38,901 nucleotides of DNA from Verrucomicrobiales bacterium. Lineage in GTDB: Bacteria > Verrucomicrobiota > Verrucomicrobiia > Limisphaerales > UBA9464. The notes beneath the pieces were generated by a model that was given only the letters and a program-made list of their open reading frames with translations, was not told the DNA's origin and ran no database searches. The stretch spans positions 1 through 38,901 of the forward strand of contig JAIXZE010000275.1 of the NCBI GenBank assembly GCA_027489875.1, written 5' to 3'. Of the stretch, positions 8,387-16,451 are shown in pieces (the stretch's first letter is position 1; each line of letters starts with the position of its first letter). The position numbers and the translations under genes are program-made.

Positions 8387-9535
8387 TCAGGCCTGCCTTC
8401 CGGTGGCCTTTTCCCAGGCGGTGGAGAGTGCCGCCGCCAATCCGTTGGCGCGGCAATCCCACGAGTACCGCTCACGGATGTCACAGAGTGCCCGTTCTGC
8501 AATGCGTGTGGCGAGATCTGGTTGCGAAAGGATCCGCTCAACACGTTCGACCCATCCGTCGATGTCCTTCGATGGTGCGAGGATGCAGTTTTGGTCATCC
8601 GTGCACACCTCCCGGATGACGGGAAGATCGGACGCAATCAGCGGTGTGCCCGATGCCATCGCCTCAAAAACCTTGAGCGGTGAAGTCCAGCGGCCGATCC
8701 GGATGCCACCGATGCCTTCGACATCCGCCTGGATGGGCGCGAGGAGGAGTCTTGCAGAGGTCCGGAGGAGATCGCACTCCTGCTGATTGCGATGCCCGAG
8801 CCACTCCACGTTGGGTAGTGCTCCAAACTGTGCCTGAAGCGCGCTGATCTCCTTCGGATTGCCTCCCGCGATCGCGAACCGGCGGTTCGGCAAGCGCTGG
8901 GCGATGCGACAGATGATATCAACTCCCTTTCCCGGTTTCAGGCTGCCCACATAGGCGACGTCGGTGGTTTTGCCCGTCCGGCCGATGGAGGTGTTCAGAT
9001 CCGCCCCATCGGGGAGTACGATGACGCGGTCTCCCAACCCGGGAACGTGCTGCAAGATGTCCTCCCGAAGTGCCTGGGTGATGGCCACGCAGAGGAGGAG
9101 GCGGCGGGATCGGGCCATCATCCGGAGCATGAACGGAACGGTGCGTCGGCTGGAGTAGTCCGCGTTGTGCTCTTCAACGGCAACATAGGCCCCACGCAAC
9201 CATTGCATGAAGACGGCGGGAATCCACCGCCCGAAAACCACATGGGATGTGGGAGGTTTGGGTCCGATGGGCCTGAGTCCGGCCGTCAGCGAGCAGCGCC
9301 AATATCCCTGATCCTTGCTGGAGGTGGTGAAGTGGATTGGAAACGTCCGTGTGGTTGCGTAGGCCTTGAACACCGATTCCAACGATTGCCCCGGTTCCCG
9401 GCAGTCCCGCATGCATACGAGATCGAAACGTGGGACAACACCCGCCAGCGCGGAGGCCATTTTCATCACATGGACCGAGTTTGCATCCATGGATGGCAGT
9501 CTCGAGTCTGCCAGATAGGTCAGGTGTTGGATCAT
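8387..9535 (-). CDS. Glycosyltransferase family 4
   Basis: 382 residues. The N-terminus (LTYLADSRLPSMDANSVHVM) has the acceptor-side loop in which an Asn-Ser-x-His motif is typical of GT4 enzymes. The donor domain starts with DVAYVGSLKPGKGVDIICRI and ends with SPLKVFEAMASGTPLIASD (about residues 285-303). Here the first Glu of the usual E-x7-E pair is not present, and the segment reads SPLKVFEAM, a known variant in this family. The gene is 43 bases after the flippase stop. The 194-base gap that follows it (8193-8386) shows no gene or clear repeat. It probably adds one sugar to the lipid-linked unit; the sugar is unknown. Confidence 0.85.
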   Translation of the reverse strand: MIQHLTYLADSRLPSMDANSVHVMKMASALAGVVPRFDLVCMRDCREPGQSLESVFKAYATTRTFPIHFTTSSKDQGYWRCSLTAGLRPIGPKPPTSHVVFGRWIPAVFMQWLRGAYVAVEEHNADYSSRRTVPFMLRMMARSRRLLLCVAITQALREDILQHVPGLGDRVIVLPDGADLNTSIGRTGKTTDVAYVGSLKPGKGVDIICRIAQRLPNRRFAIAGGNPKEISALQAQFGALPNVEWLGHRNQQECDLLRTSARLLLAPIQADVEGIGGIRIGRWTSPLKVFEAMASGTPLIASDLPVIREVCTDDQNCILAPSKDIDGWVERVERILSQPDLATRIAERALCDIRERYSWDCRANGLAAALSTAWEKATGRQA

Positions 9536-9578
9536 GAGCGAAGGAGGGCGAAGCAGGCAGGCCTGTTTCGGTTGGAAC

Positions 9579-11141
9579 CTAAATCCTGGGCGTCGCCCCC
9601 CAGCGCTCCATCAGGAGGCGTGCGAACCGGGGCGAAATGGAATCAATCCGGGATGTGGCTGCCCGGGCAAGGCGACCGATCTTGGGAAGCTTTTGCAGAT
9701 GGGAGCGGAGTTCGGGATGAATCAGTGCGTTGGGGAAGAACAACAGCACCGAGAGGAGGATGACCGGATAGCCGATGCCAAAGAGGATCAGTTGAGGGAG
9801 TTCCGAAAGACCCAACGAACCAAGCATCGTGGAAAGTCCCACCCCGGAAGCACCCGCCACGAGGTTGATGGGAACGCCTTTCCGGGCTGCCAGGATCAGA
9901 TCCGCCACGGGCATCTTGAGATGCGTCGATGCCAGCAGGCAGGAAGCCGTGCCGTAGGCGCATGTTGCGAGGAAACCTCCGAGGGAAGCCGCATTGACTC
10001 CGAACTGGCATCCAACCCATGCGGCGATTGCCACGACCACGGCGTAACCCCACGTCAGGATCTGGAGTTCCCGGGTGAGGCCGGCCGACAACGTGAGGGA
10101 ATTCGGTGCCTTGCACACCGCCCGAAACGGGATGGCCAGAACGAGGATCGACAACGGAATCGCAGCCCCTGCCCATCGGGGCCCCAGCATGACCTTGACC
10201 AGAACAGGGGCCGAGACGCTGAGAGCAAGAGCGATGGGACCCAGCGCGATGAGGGTGATGCTGATCGATACCGAAAGAGCCAGCCGGCGTTCCCGTGGAT
10301 CCGTCACGCGGGAGGCGACGGGCAGGTACACTGTCTCCATGGATTTGGTCACGATGCCCGCTGGGACCTCCATGACGGTGAAGGCGCGGTTGTAGAGACC
10401 CAGTTGTTGGGCGCCGAGCAACCGCCCGATGATCCAATAGTCAACCCGCTGGGCCACCTGAAAGCCGGCTTGGGCAAGCAACAAGGCCAAGCCTTCGCCC
10501 ACGATGGAGCGGAGCGATTGCGTGGAGCAGAGCCGCGGCAAGCCAGGTGGGCGCAGCGCGATCAAGGCCAGTGCGTTGGACACATGCTGGGCGTAGTAGC
10601 CCCCGAACAGGGCCTCCGTCCTGGCACCGCTCGCGGCGAGAAGACAGGTGACCAGCGCCGGCCCGATGAGCACCGATGCGGCATCCACGGCCGCGACTTT
10701 CCCGAACTCGAGATCTCGAAGGAGGCTGGCGTTGCTGAAGGACGCGAGGACTTTCAGGAACAGCACCGGGGCCGCCAGACGGACCCAGATTTCCGCCTCC
10801 GGATGTCCCGCCAGCCGGGCAAGGAATCCACCGGAGGTACCCAGGATCAAGGTCCCGCACGCCGCGAAGATCCACGTGGCTGTGATGATCGCATCCCGTG
10901 TGGAACTGCTGATCTCCTTGGTCCGGAGAAATGTCGTGTTGAGCCCGGCGAGACTGAGGAGCTCGATGGAGGTGATGAAGACCGAGACCGCAGAGAAGAC
11001 GCCGAAGGATTCCGGCTCGATGAGTCTGGCCGCGATGATTCCCGAGCCGAAGCGCACCATCGCCGAGAGCATTCTCGACGCGGCGGTCACTGTAGCGCCA
11101 CGGGCTGCCTTCGAGACGAGAGTCGGAGAACTATCCGCCAT
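9579..11141 (-). CDS. Lipid-linked oligosaccharide flippase (Wzx / MOP superfamily)
   Basis: 520 residues with about twelve to fourteen hydrophobic segments, the length and density expected of polysaccharide flippases (PF13440/PF01943 type). The N-terminal stretch GATVTAASRMLSAMVRFGSG (about 16-35) with the following ARLIEPESFGVFSAV is characteristic. In these proteins the first helices are followed by L-x-P-x-x-[FY]-G. QRVDYWIIGRLLGAQQLGLYNRAF is the second-repeat counterpart (quoted by its core DYWIIGRLLGAQQLGLYN). It would move the finished lipid-linked unit across the inner membrane for the polymerase. ATG 11141 is preferred over the one at 11162; it overlaps the methyltransferase stop by 11 bases. 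Confidence 0.9.
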   Translation of the reverse strand: MADSSPTLVSKAARGATVTAASRMLSAMVRFGSGIIAARLIEPESFGVFSAVSVFITSIELLSLAGLNTTFLRTKEISSSTRDAIITATWIFAACGTLILGTSGGFLARLAGHPEAEIWVRLAAPVLFLKVLASFSNASLLRDLEFGKVAAVDAASVLIGPALVTCLLAASGARTEALFGGYYAQHVSNALALIALRPPGLPRLCSTQSLRSIVGEGLALLLAQAGFQVAQRVDYWIIGRLLGAQQLGLYNRAFTVMEVPAGIVTKSMETVYLPVASRVTDPRERRLALSVSISITLIALGPIALALSVSAPVLVKVMLGPRWAGAAIPLSILVLAIPFRAVCKAPNSLTLSAGLTRELQILTWGYAVVVAIAAWVGCQFGVNAASLGGFLATCAYGTASCLLASTHLKMPVADLILAARKGVPINLVAGASGVGLSTMLGSLGLSELPQLILFGIGYPVILLSVLLFFPNALIHPELRSHLQKLPKIGRLARAATSRIDSISPRFARLLMERWGATPRI

Positions 11142-11817
11142 GGTCCTCCGTGCTTCTGGCACCGCCGATCCTCAGCCATTTCCCGCGGATGATCTGCTTT
11201 CCGACGTTGGTGGACTCGATGGTGTCCAGTTTGTTGCCGGGGAGTGAGCGGATGGACGACCAGCGTTCCGGGTATCGTGTCGCGACGGCCACGACGTAGA
11301 TGGAGTCGCGTGCCGCGTCGTTGTAATCGATGTAGACCGGTTGCAACCCCGTCTTTCGCAGCAGGCGGGCGAGACATGTGGGGGTGAAACGCCAGTAATC
11401 ACCGTAGTCCGTATGTTGTTCCTGAAGGAATGGAACGGTGATGACGAGTGCGTCGCGTGTCATGTCCGCCATGTTCTGTGCTGCCACAACGCACTCGAAG
11501 ACGTGTTCCAGCACGGTATGGGAGAACACGACATCGAACGCCTGACGGAGCTCCGGTGGCAGGCTTGCCTCCAGATCGAGGAAGATCTCGTTCTCCAGGT
11601 TGCCCTGGAAGCCGCAGGCCTCGGATTTATAGTTGGTGATCGAGTACTTCGTGGCCTTCGGAAAATAGGACCTGTAGGTCAGGCCGTCCTTGTCCGAATC
11701 CTTCCATCCAGAAACGTTGACCACATGGCCACCGAGCAGATTGCAGATGGGTTTGAGGACGCCATTGGACCAGATGCGTGGGGATCGGAACTTCCTGTCG
11801 ATGAGTTTTATTTGCAT
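11131..11817 (-). CDS. SAM-dependent methyltransferase (class I)
   Basis: 228 residues. The best landmarks are the post-motif segment FSHTVLEHVFECVVAAQNM (about residues 94-112), a VLEH motif typical of class I methyltransferases of polysaccharide loci, then VITVPFLQEQHTDYGDYWRF. The last includes H-x-D-Y-x-D-Y-W-R-F, seen in many sugar or lipid methyltransferases of such operons. The glycine-rich SAM loop is weak (VNVSGWKDSDKDG). It presumably methylates a sugar of the repeat unit. A long open frame continues upstream, but those residues are Arg/Pro-rich and overlap the SGNH gene completely, so ATG 11817 is taken as the start. It follows the SGNH gene by 35 bases and overlaps the flippase by 11. 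Confidence 0.8.
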   Translation of the reverse strand: MQIKLIDRKFRSPRIWSNGVLKPICNLLGGHVVNVSGWKDSDKDGLTYRSYFPKATKYSITNYKSEACGFQGNLENEIFLDLEASLPPELRQAFDVVFSHTVLEHVFECVVAAQNMADMTRDALVITVPFLQEQHTDYGDYWRFTPTCLARLLRKTGLQPVYIDYNDAARDSIYVVAVATRYPERWSSIRSLPGNKLDTIESTNVGKQIIRGKWLRIGGARSTEDHGG

Positions 11818-11852
11818 TTGGCTGCGGTGTGGTTGGGGGTTGGTTTCGAGAT

Positions 11853-12863
11853 TCAGCGCTTGTCTTCCCGGGCTGCAGGGCGTGAAGGCGCAGGGGTGAG
11901 CTCGCGGACATACCACTGCGTGAGGTGGGACCGCAGGGTAAGGTGCACGTGATAGGGATCGACGAAGACCTTGGGATTGGACGGCAGGGCGGACTCCCAA
12001 TCGAGGACGCGGACGCCGGGTTGCTGGAATCCGGTGAGGACCTGCTTCCGGAGGGTTTCCCAGCGCTGGTTTGGAAACCGGGTGTCGTGCCACTCGGCGA
12101 CGGCCTTGCTGACGGGCGGAAGGACGATGGTGAGCGGGACGGCGTGTTTGCGGCAGGTGGCGACGAGGTTGCTGACGCCGGAATCGTTGAAGATGAAGTC
12201 GCGGCCCTGGTTGGCGAGATAGCTTTCGGTGATCTGCTTGGCGATCCATACGGGATCGTCCTTGCCGGACTGGAGGGCAGCGAACGCTTCCGGCGGAAGC
12301 GCTTTGGCTTCGCTGCGTGGGTCTCCCTTGATGAGGGAGGTCAGGGTCTTGCGGATGCGGAGCTGGATGCTGGAGCGGAGTTCGTGGATGGGGATCCAGC
12401 TGCTGATGCGGGTGCGGAGGGACGGCGGCTGGAAAGCTTGGAGGTACTGGGCGGAGGATTCGCCGCGGGTGCCGTTGCGGTTGAAGTCGTCCTTGCTGAT
12501 GACAACGACGACGTTGCGGGGCTTGGTCTGGGATTCGTCGAGGGCGCGGCCAATGACCATCGCGGTGGCTTCGAGGGTGGCGCTGCCGAGGATGACCGTC
12601 GCGTACCGTTGGCTGTCGAGGGTTCGGGCGAGCTCGGCGTCGAAGGAGTGCTCGACGAGGCTGTTGCCACAGACCCAGACATCGGCGCCATTGCGGACGG
12701 ACTGGATGCGTTGGGCGACGAGCTTTGCGGGGTCGCCGGTCCGGAGCCAACGCTGCTGTTCGCCGAACCGGGCGAGCGCATTGAGCAGGAGGAACACGAG
12801 GACGGCACCTCCAAGCCAGGCGAGGCGGCGCACGCCGTCAGAACTGGAAGTAGATGAAGGCAT
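11853..12863 (-). CDS. Membrane-anchored SGNH-like partner of the MBOAT acyltransferase (DltD/AlgX-like)
   Basis: 336 residues. A single hydrophobic segment at about 14-31 (LAWLGGAVLVFLLLNAL) would anchor the protein with the rest in the periplasm. Residues 66-68 (GNS, in VCGNSLVEHSF) give the nucleophile Ser68. Asp302 and His305 sit in the DPYH motif near the C-terminus, so all three SGNH catalytic residues are present. In alginate, cellulose and teichoic-acid systems such proteins (AlgJ/AlgX, DltD) receive acyl groups from a partner MBOAT and place them on the polymer. The start codon lies 26 bases inside the MBOAT gene, strong support for the pairing. Which acyl group is moved (most often acetyl) is inference. 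Confidence 0.75.
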   Translation of the reverse strand: MPSSTSSSDGVRRLAWLGGAVLVFLLLNALARFGEQQRWLRTGDPAKLVAQRIQSVRNGADVWVCGNSLVEHSFDAELARTLDSQRYATVILGSATLEATAMVIGRALDESQTKPRNVVVVISKDDFNRNGTRGESSAQYLQAFQPPSLRTRISSWIPIHELRSSIQLRIRKTLTSLIKGDPRSEAKALPPEAFAALQSGKDDPVWIAKQITESYLANQGRDFIFNDSGVSNLVATCRKHAVPLTIVLPPVSKAVAEWHDTRFPNQRWETLRKQVLTGFQQPGVRVLDWESALPSNPKVFVDPYHVHLTLRSHLTQWYVRELTPAPSRPAAREDKR

Positions 12864-14262
12864 TCTGGTTGTTCCCGACGTTGAGGGCGATGAAGGCGAT
12901 CATGAGCCCGGCCGCAAGGATCCGGGCACCGGTGGGCAGCGACAGGAACCACCCGTCGCCGCGGCGTTCCTTGAGCAGGTCATGACCCATCATCAACCCG
13001 CCCAGCAGGCAGAGGATGGCCGCGGGTTCGAGGGTCTTGCCGAGGCTCAGCAGTTCGCCCTTCTCGAGCGGGATCCGGACGCATTGCCCGAGGATCACGA
13101 GGGCCTTGGGCAGGTCGGCGGCCCGGAAGAAGACCCACGTGAGGCAGATCAGGTTCAGGGTCACGAAGCGGCGGACCCATCCCCCGAGACCGATCGCAGC
13201 GCGCTCGACGCGATGGCCGGTGAAGTAATGGTACAGCTTCTCGGCGGACAGCATGAAGCCGTTGGCGAATCCCCAGATGAGGAAGTTCCACGAGGCTCCA
13301 TGCCAGATACCGCCAAGGACCATCGTGATGCAGAGGTTGCGGATCGTGCGGGCGAGCCCACCGCGGTTTCCACCGAGTGGAAAGTAGAGGTAGTCACGAA
13401 GCCATCCGGACAATGAGATGTGCCAGCGGCGCCAGAACTCGGTGATCGAGGTGCTGAGGTAGGGTTGCTGGAAGTTGTCGATCAGCCGGATTCCAAAGAG
13501 CAGCCCGCATCCGCGGGCGATGTCGGTATAGGCGCTGAAGTCGGCATAGATCTGGAGGGCGAAAAAGTAGACGCCGAAGATGGCCGAAGGTCCGGAGAAG
13601 GACGACGGATTGTTGAAGACGCGGTCTGCGAAATCACTGGCGGTGTCGGCGATGACGATCTTCTTGAAGAACCCGACGATCAGGAGCGCGAAGCCCTGGT
13701 CATAATCCTTCCATGTGGCCAATGGGCGTTGGACCAGCTGGGGATGCAGGTCGCTGTAACGTTCGATGGGGCCAGCCACCAGTTGCGGGAAGAAACTGAT
13801 GTAGAGCAGGTAGTCGATGAGGGAGTCCGAGCGGCGGACGGAGCCGCGCCAGACATCGACCGTGTAGGAGAGGTTCTGGAAGGTGAAGAAGGAGATGCCC
13901 ACCGGCAGGAGGACCCGGGCGAACTGGATGTCATTGCCACCGCCGAGTGCCTGACGCAGGTGGAGGAATGTCTCGGTGAGGAGGTTCCAGTATTTGAAGT
14001 AGATCAGCAGTCCCATCTGGAGGCTGACCGAGAGGAGGAGGAGGGGTGTGCGGCGGCTGGGCGTGGCCGGATTGCCGATGGCGGTTCCGAAAAAGTAGGC
14101 CGCGGTGGATGAACCCACGATGAGCGACAGGTACCGCCAGTCCCACCAACCATAGAACAGCAGGCTGCCGGCAAGGAGGACCCAGCGGTTCCGGTTGGTC
14201 AGCCGGTAGGCCACCCACAGGACCGGGAGGAAGACCGCGAAGGCAAGGCTGTCGAATTGCAT
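12838..14262 (-). CDS. MBOAT-family membrane O-acyltransferase (AlgI/DltB type)
   Basis: 474 residues with about eleven membrane segments, from MQFDSLAFAVFLPVL at the N-terminus to a short tail. The family signature is clear: LPVGISFFTFQNLSY (about 119-133), FPQLVAGPIERYSD (158-171), ADFSAYTDIARGCGLLFG (240-257), FWRRWHISLSGWLRDYLYFP (276-295) and LGGIWHGASWNFLIWG (316-331). His321 in WHGASW is the invariant catalytic histidine, and His281 in RRWHISL is the second conserved one. It would carry an acyl group from acyl-CoA across the inner membrane to the SGNH partner encoded next. It starts 30 bases after the GumK-like gene stop and overlaps the next gene by 26 bases. Confidence 0.95.
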   Translation of the reverse strand: MQFDSLAFAVFLPVLWVAYRLTNRNRWVLLAGSLLFYGWWDWRYLSLIVGSSTAAYFFGTAIGNPATPSRRTPLLLLSVSLQMGLLIYFKYWNLLTETFLHLRQALGGGNDIQFARVLLPVGISFFTFQNLSYTVDVWRGSVRRSDSLIDYLLYISFFPQLVAGPIERYSDLHPQLVQRPLATWKDYDQGFALLIVGFFKKIVIADTASDFADRVFNNPSSFSGPSAIFGVYFFALQIYADFSAYTDIARGCGLLFGIRLIDNFQQPYLSTSITEFWRRWHISLSGWLRDYLYFPLGGNRGGLARTIRNLCITMVLGGIWHGASWNFLIWGFANGFMLSAEKLYHYFTGHRVERAAIGLGGWVRRFVTLNLICLTWVFFRAADLPKALVILGQCVRIPLEKGELLSLGKTLEPAAILCLLGGLMMGHDLLKERRGDGWFLSLPTGARILAAGLMIAFIALNVGNNQNAFIYFQF

Positions 14263-14292
14263 GCGGGGAGGTGGAAACAGGCCGTGTGCCGG

Positions 14293-15417
14293 CTACCGGA
14301 GGGTTTCGCCGGCGAGTTCGCGCGCCATTTCGGTCCAGGACCGGACGGATTCGGCGGTGACCTGGGTCTTGGGAAAACGGAGGGCCGCCTCGAGACCCGA
14401 CTTCATCGATCCGGCATCGCCGTTCACGTAGGGCAGGATGTGCGGTCGGTCCGGGCGACACGCAAATCCGGGAGCGACAATCGGCAGACGGCAATAGGTG
14501 TATTGGGTCAGCTTGTGGCTGGAATCCGCGAGCGATTCGCCGCCCTCGCGGCATTCGTACAGGGCGAGCCCGACGTCGGCATGCTTCATGAAGGGCAACA
14601 TGCGGGCGAAGGGCAGTTCGCCATGCCAGGTGATGTTCGGGGCATCGAAGGTCCGCTCCAGCCGGCCGATGACATGGAACTGGCATTGGGGGAAATGGGC
14701 GGCTACCGCGGGGAGGTAGTCGTAGTCGAAGAACGAGCTGCCAACCGAGACGACCCTGGGTCGGCCATCGTTCGGGTAAGGGTTGGCGACATCGACATCG
14801 AAAGCAGCCTTGTCGATGGCGGGAAGGTGGGTGACGACGCGCGCTTGGTCGCGGAAGCGGCGCTCGACGCTGCGGGCCTGGGCGCTGACCAGATGGAACC
14901 GCGAAAGGATCTCGGCCTCGACGTCGAGGACCACCGGGTGCACGCACAGGTTCCGGAGATCATCGGACACGCGGTAGACGAGGCGCGCTTTTGGGGCGAT
15001 GCGGGCGATGCGGTTGAAGAGGAGAAGGCTTGGATTCGATTCGAAGATGATCAGGTCGGCTGCCGCAAGGCGCTCGCGCAGCGCGGCCGGGAGGAAGAAT
15101 CCGTAACCGCGGTAGATGGGACCGCTGAGGGCATTGAGGAATCCGTTGCGCAGGTTCGCCGGATGCCATGGGGTGAACAGGACGAAGCTGTCGACGCCCG
15201 GGCGGAACGTTTCGAAACGGCCGGCCTTCTCGCGCAGGGGTTCCTCCAACCGCCGATCCTTCTTCATCACGGAAAGAAGGCTGACGCAGGTGGTGACGAA
15301 CAGGACATCCCAGCCCAACTCCCGATACGCGTCCGCCAACCAGTGGAATCCTCCCCGGCGCTTGGAGCCGTAATAGTGGCCGCTGAGGAGCACGACGCGC
15401 TTTCTTTGGTGCGACAT
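14293..15417 (-). CDS. GumK-like glucuronosyltransferase (GT70 family)
   Basis: 374 residues. Several blocks resemble Xanthomonas GumK, the inner-membrane enzyme that adds glucuronate from UDP-GlcA during xanthan synthesis. They are SGHYYGSKRRGGFHWLAD near the N-terminus, SLLSVMKKDRR (about 46-56), FTPWHPANLR, IFESNPSLLLFNRIA followed by KARLVYRVSDDL, VGSSFFDYDYLP, FHVIGR, HADVGLALY and LADSSHKLTQYTYCRLPIVAP (core LADSSHKLTQY). In GumK the equivalent LADSS-x-K-x-x-Q-Y block lies in the donor domain. The locus supplies UDP-GlcA through the dehydrogenase at 21745, which fits. ATG 15417 is preferred to 15459, which would overlap the acyltransferase gene. That the sugar is glucuronate is inference from family and context. 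Confidence 0.82.
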   Translation of the reverse strand: MSHQRKRVVLLSGHYYGSKRRGGFHWLADAYRELGWDVLFVTTCVSLLSVMKKDRRLEEPLREKAGRFETFRPGVDSFVLFTPWHPANLRNGFLNALSGPIYRGYGFFLPAALRERLAAADLIIFESNPSLLLFNRIARIAPKARLVYRVSDDLRNLCVHPVVLDVEAEILSRFHLVSAQARSVERRFRDQARVVTHLPAIDKAAFDVDVANPYPNDGRPRVVSVGSSFFDYDYLPAVAAHFPQCQFHVIGRLERTFDAPNITWHGELPFARMLPFMKHADVGLALYECREGGESLADSSHKLTQYTYCRLPIVAPGFACRPDRPHILPYVNGDAGSMKSGLEAALRFPKTQVTAESVRSWTEMARELAGETLR

Positions 15418-15443
15418 TGAGAGATTGGTTCCCACCGCTGCGG

Positions 15444-16451
15444 TCAAACCCGCATCCATGCAAGGCGCGGTGTTGAGTTCAGGATGTGATGCAGCAGGAG
15501 CGTCAAGATCAGGGCAAGGCTGAGGGTGGCGAAGATTGCGGGAAGATCGGATATGCCCAGCGCGAGCATGAAGATGAGTCCGGGGTGGATGATGTAGGGC
15601 GAGTGGTAGGCAAAAATCGTGGAGGACGCGCGGCCGAGATGGTTCAGCCAGGAGGGTGTCGTGAATGCCTCAAGCAGCGAAACGGTGGTTACCGGCATCA
15701 GCGCAGAGAAGATCCAATGCCAATGCCCCTTCGCCAGTGCTCCGCCCAGCAGGCAGACGGCGCAGGCAATCGTTCGGGCGGTCCGTGGCACCCGGTTCCT
15801 GCCGATCCAGGATGCGGTTGCCCATCCCGCCAGATACTGAGCCAGACTCGGCAACAGGATCCCGAATGAAAGACCCGTGAAGGGGGCGATGTGACCCGAG
15901 GCAGCGAAGATCCAGCAGACGCCAAGCGCTGCTGCCGACGCCGTTGCCGGGATCCAGAGCTGGTGGGCACGACAGAACGGCAGGGAAAACAACTCCGTGG
16001 CGAAAAGGAGGGGAAAGAAGTAGATCTGTTCGGCCACGTGGTTCCCACCGACCATGAGGTTCTGGAGCTTGGGGATGACGCCTGGCGGGAACCGGACAGG
16101 ATCGATCATCTTCGGCGCGAAGTGTTCGATCCCGAGCCGAATGGCCCCGTAAACGGTACCCAAAGCCAGATATGGGATGAGCAATCGTTGTGCGCGAACC
16201 AGGACACGACTTCCCAGCGTTTCGTCCGGCTTCGCACGACGGCCGGCTGCCAGGAATCCAGCGGCAAAGAGGAAGGCATAGACGCACCACTGGGTCGCCA
16301 TGGATGCCGTTCCGGCAAACGCTTCCCCTGAGTCCCCGAGACGTCGGTTCCCGACGTGGTGCAACAGGACTCCCAGGATGGCGATGCCCTTGAGGGCATC
16401 AATGGCCGTGCTTCTGGAAGTCGCGTGGGGAGCGGTCACGGGGTCAATCAC
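15444..16451 (-). CDS. Acyltransferase 3 family membrane protein (O-acetyltransferase-like)
   Basis: 335 residues with about ten membrane segments. The N-terminal helix carries IDALKGIAILGVLLHHVGN (about 17-35). The Asp/Gly-rich start and His-His pair are typical of acyltransferase-3 proteins (PF01757), which acetylate or succinylate surface sugars. Further family features are AFLFAAGFLAAGR near 58-70, with the basic residues that close the second helix, RAQRLLIPYLALG (89-101), and IFAYHSPYIIH close to the C-terminus. It starts with GTG directly after the TGA of the preceding dehydrogenase, with no gap, and ends 26 bases before the GumK-like gene. It is a second acylation route beside the MBOAT/SGNH pair. 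Donor and target sugar are unknown. Confidence 0.88.
   Translation of the reverse strand: MIDPVTAPHATSRSTAIDALKGIAILGVLLHHVGNRRLGDSGEAFAGTASMATQWCVYAFLFAAGFLAAGRRAKPDETLGSRVLVRAQRLLIPYLALGTVYGAIRLGIEHFAPKMIDPVRFPPGVIPKLQNLMVGGNHVAEQIYFFPLLFATELFSLPFCRAHQLWIPATASAAALGVCWIFAASGHIAPFTGLSFGILLPSLAQYLAGWATASWIGRNRVPRTARTIACAVCLLGGALAKGHWHWIFSALMPVTTVSLLEAFTTPSWLNHLGRASSTIFAYHSPYIIHPGLIFMLALGISDLPAIFATLSLALILTLLLHHILNSTPRLAWMRV

Noticed and set aside
9534..11192. A 552-residue plus-strand frame over the flippase
   Set aside because: The minus-strand frame is a clear Wzx-type membrane protein; the plus-strand product is a polar Arg/Asp/Gly-rich shadow.
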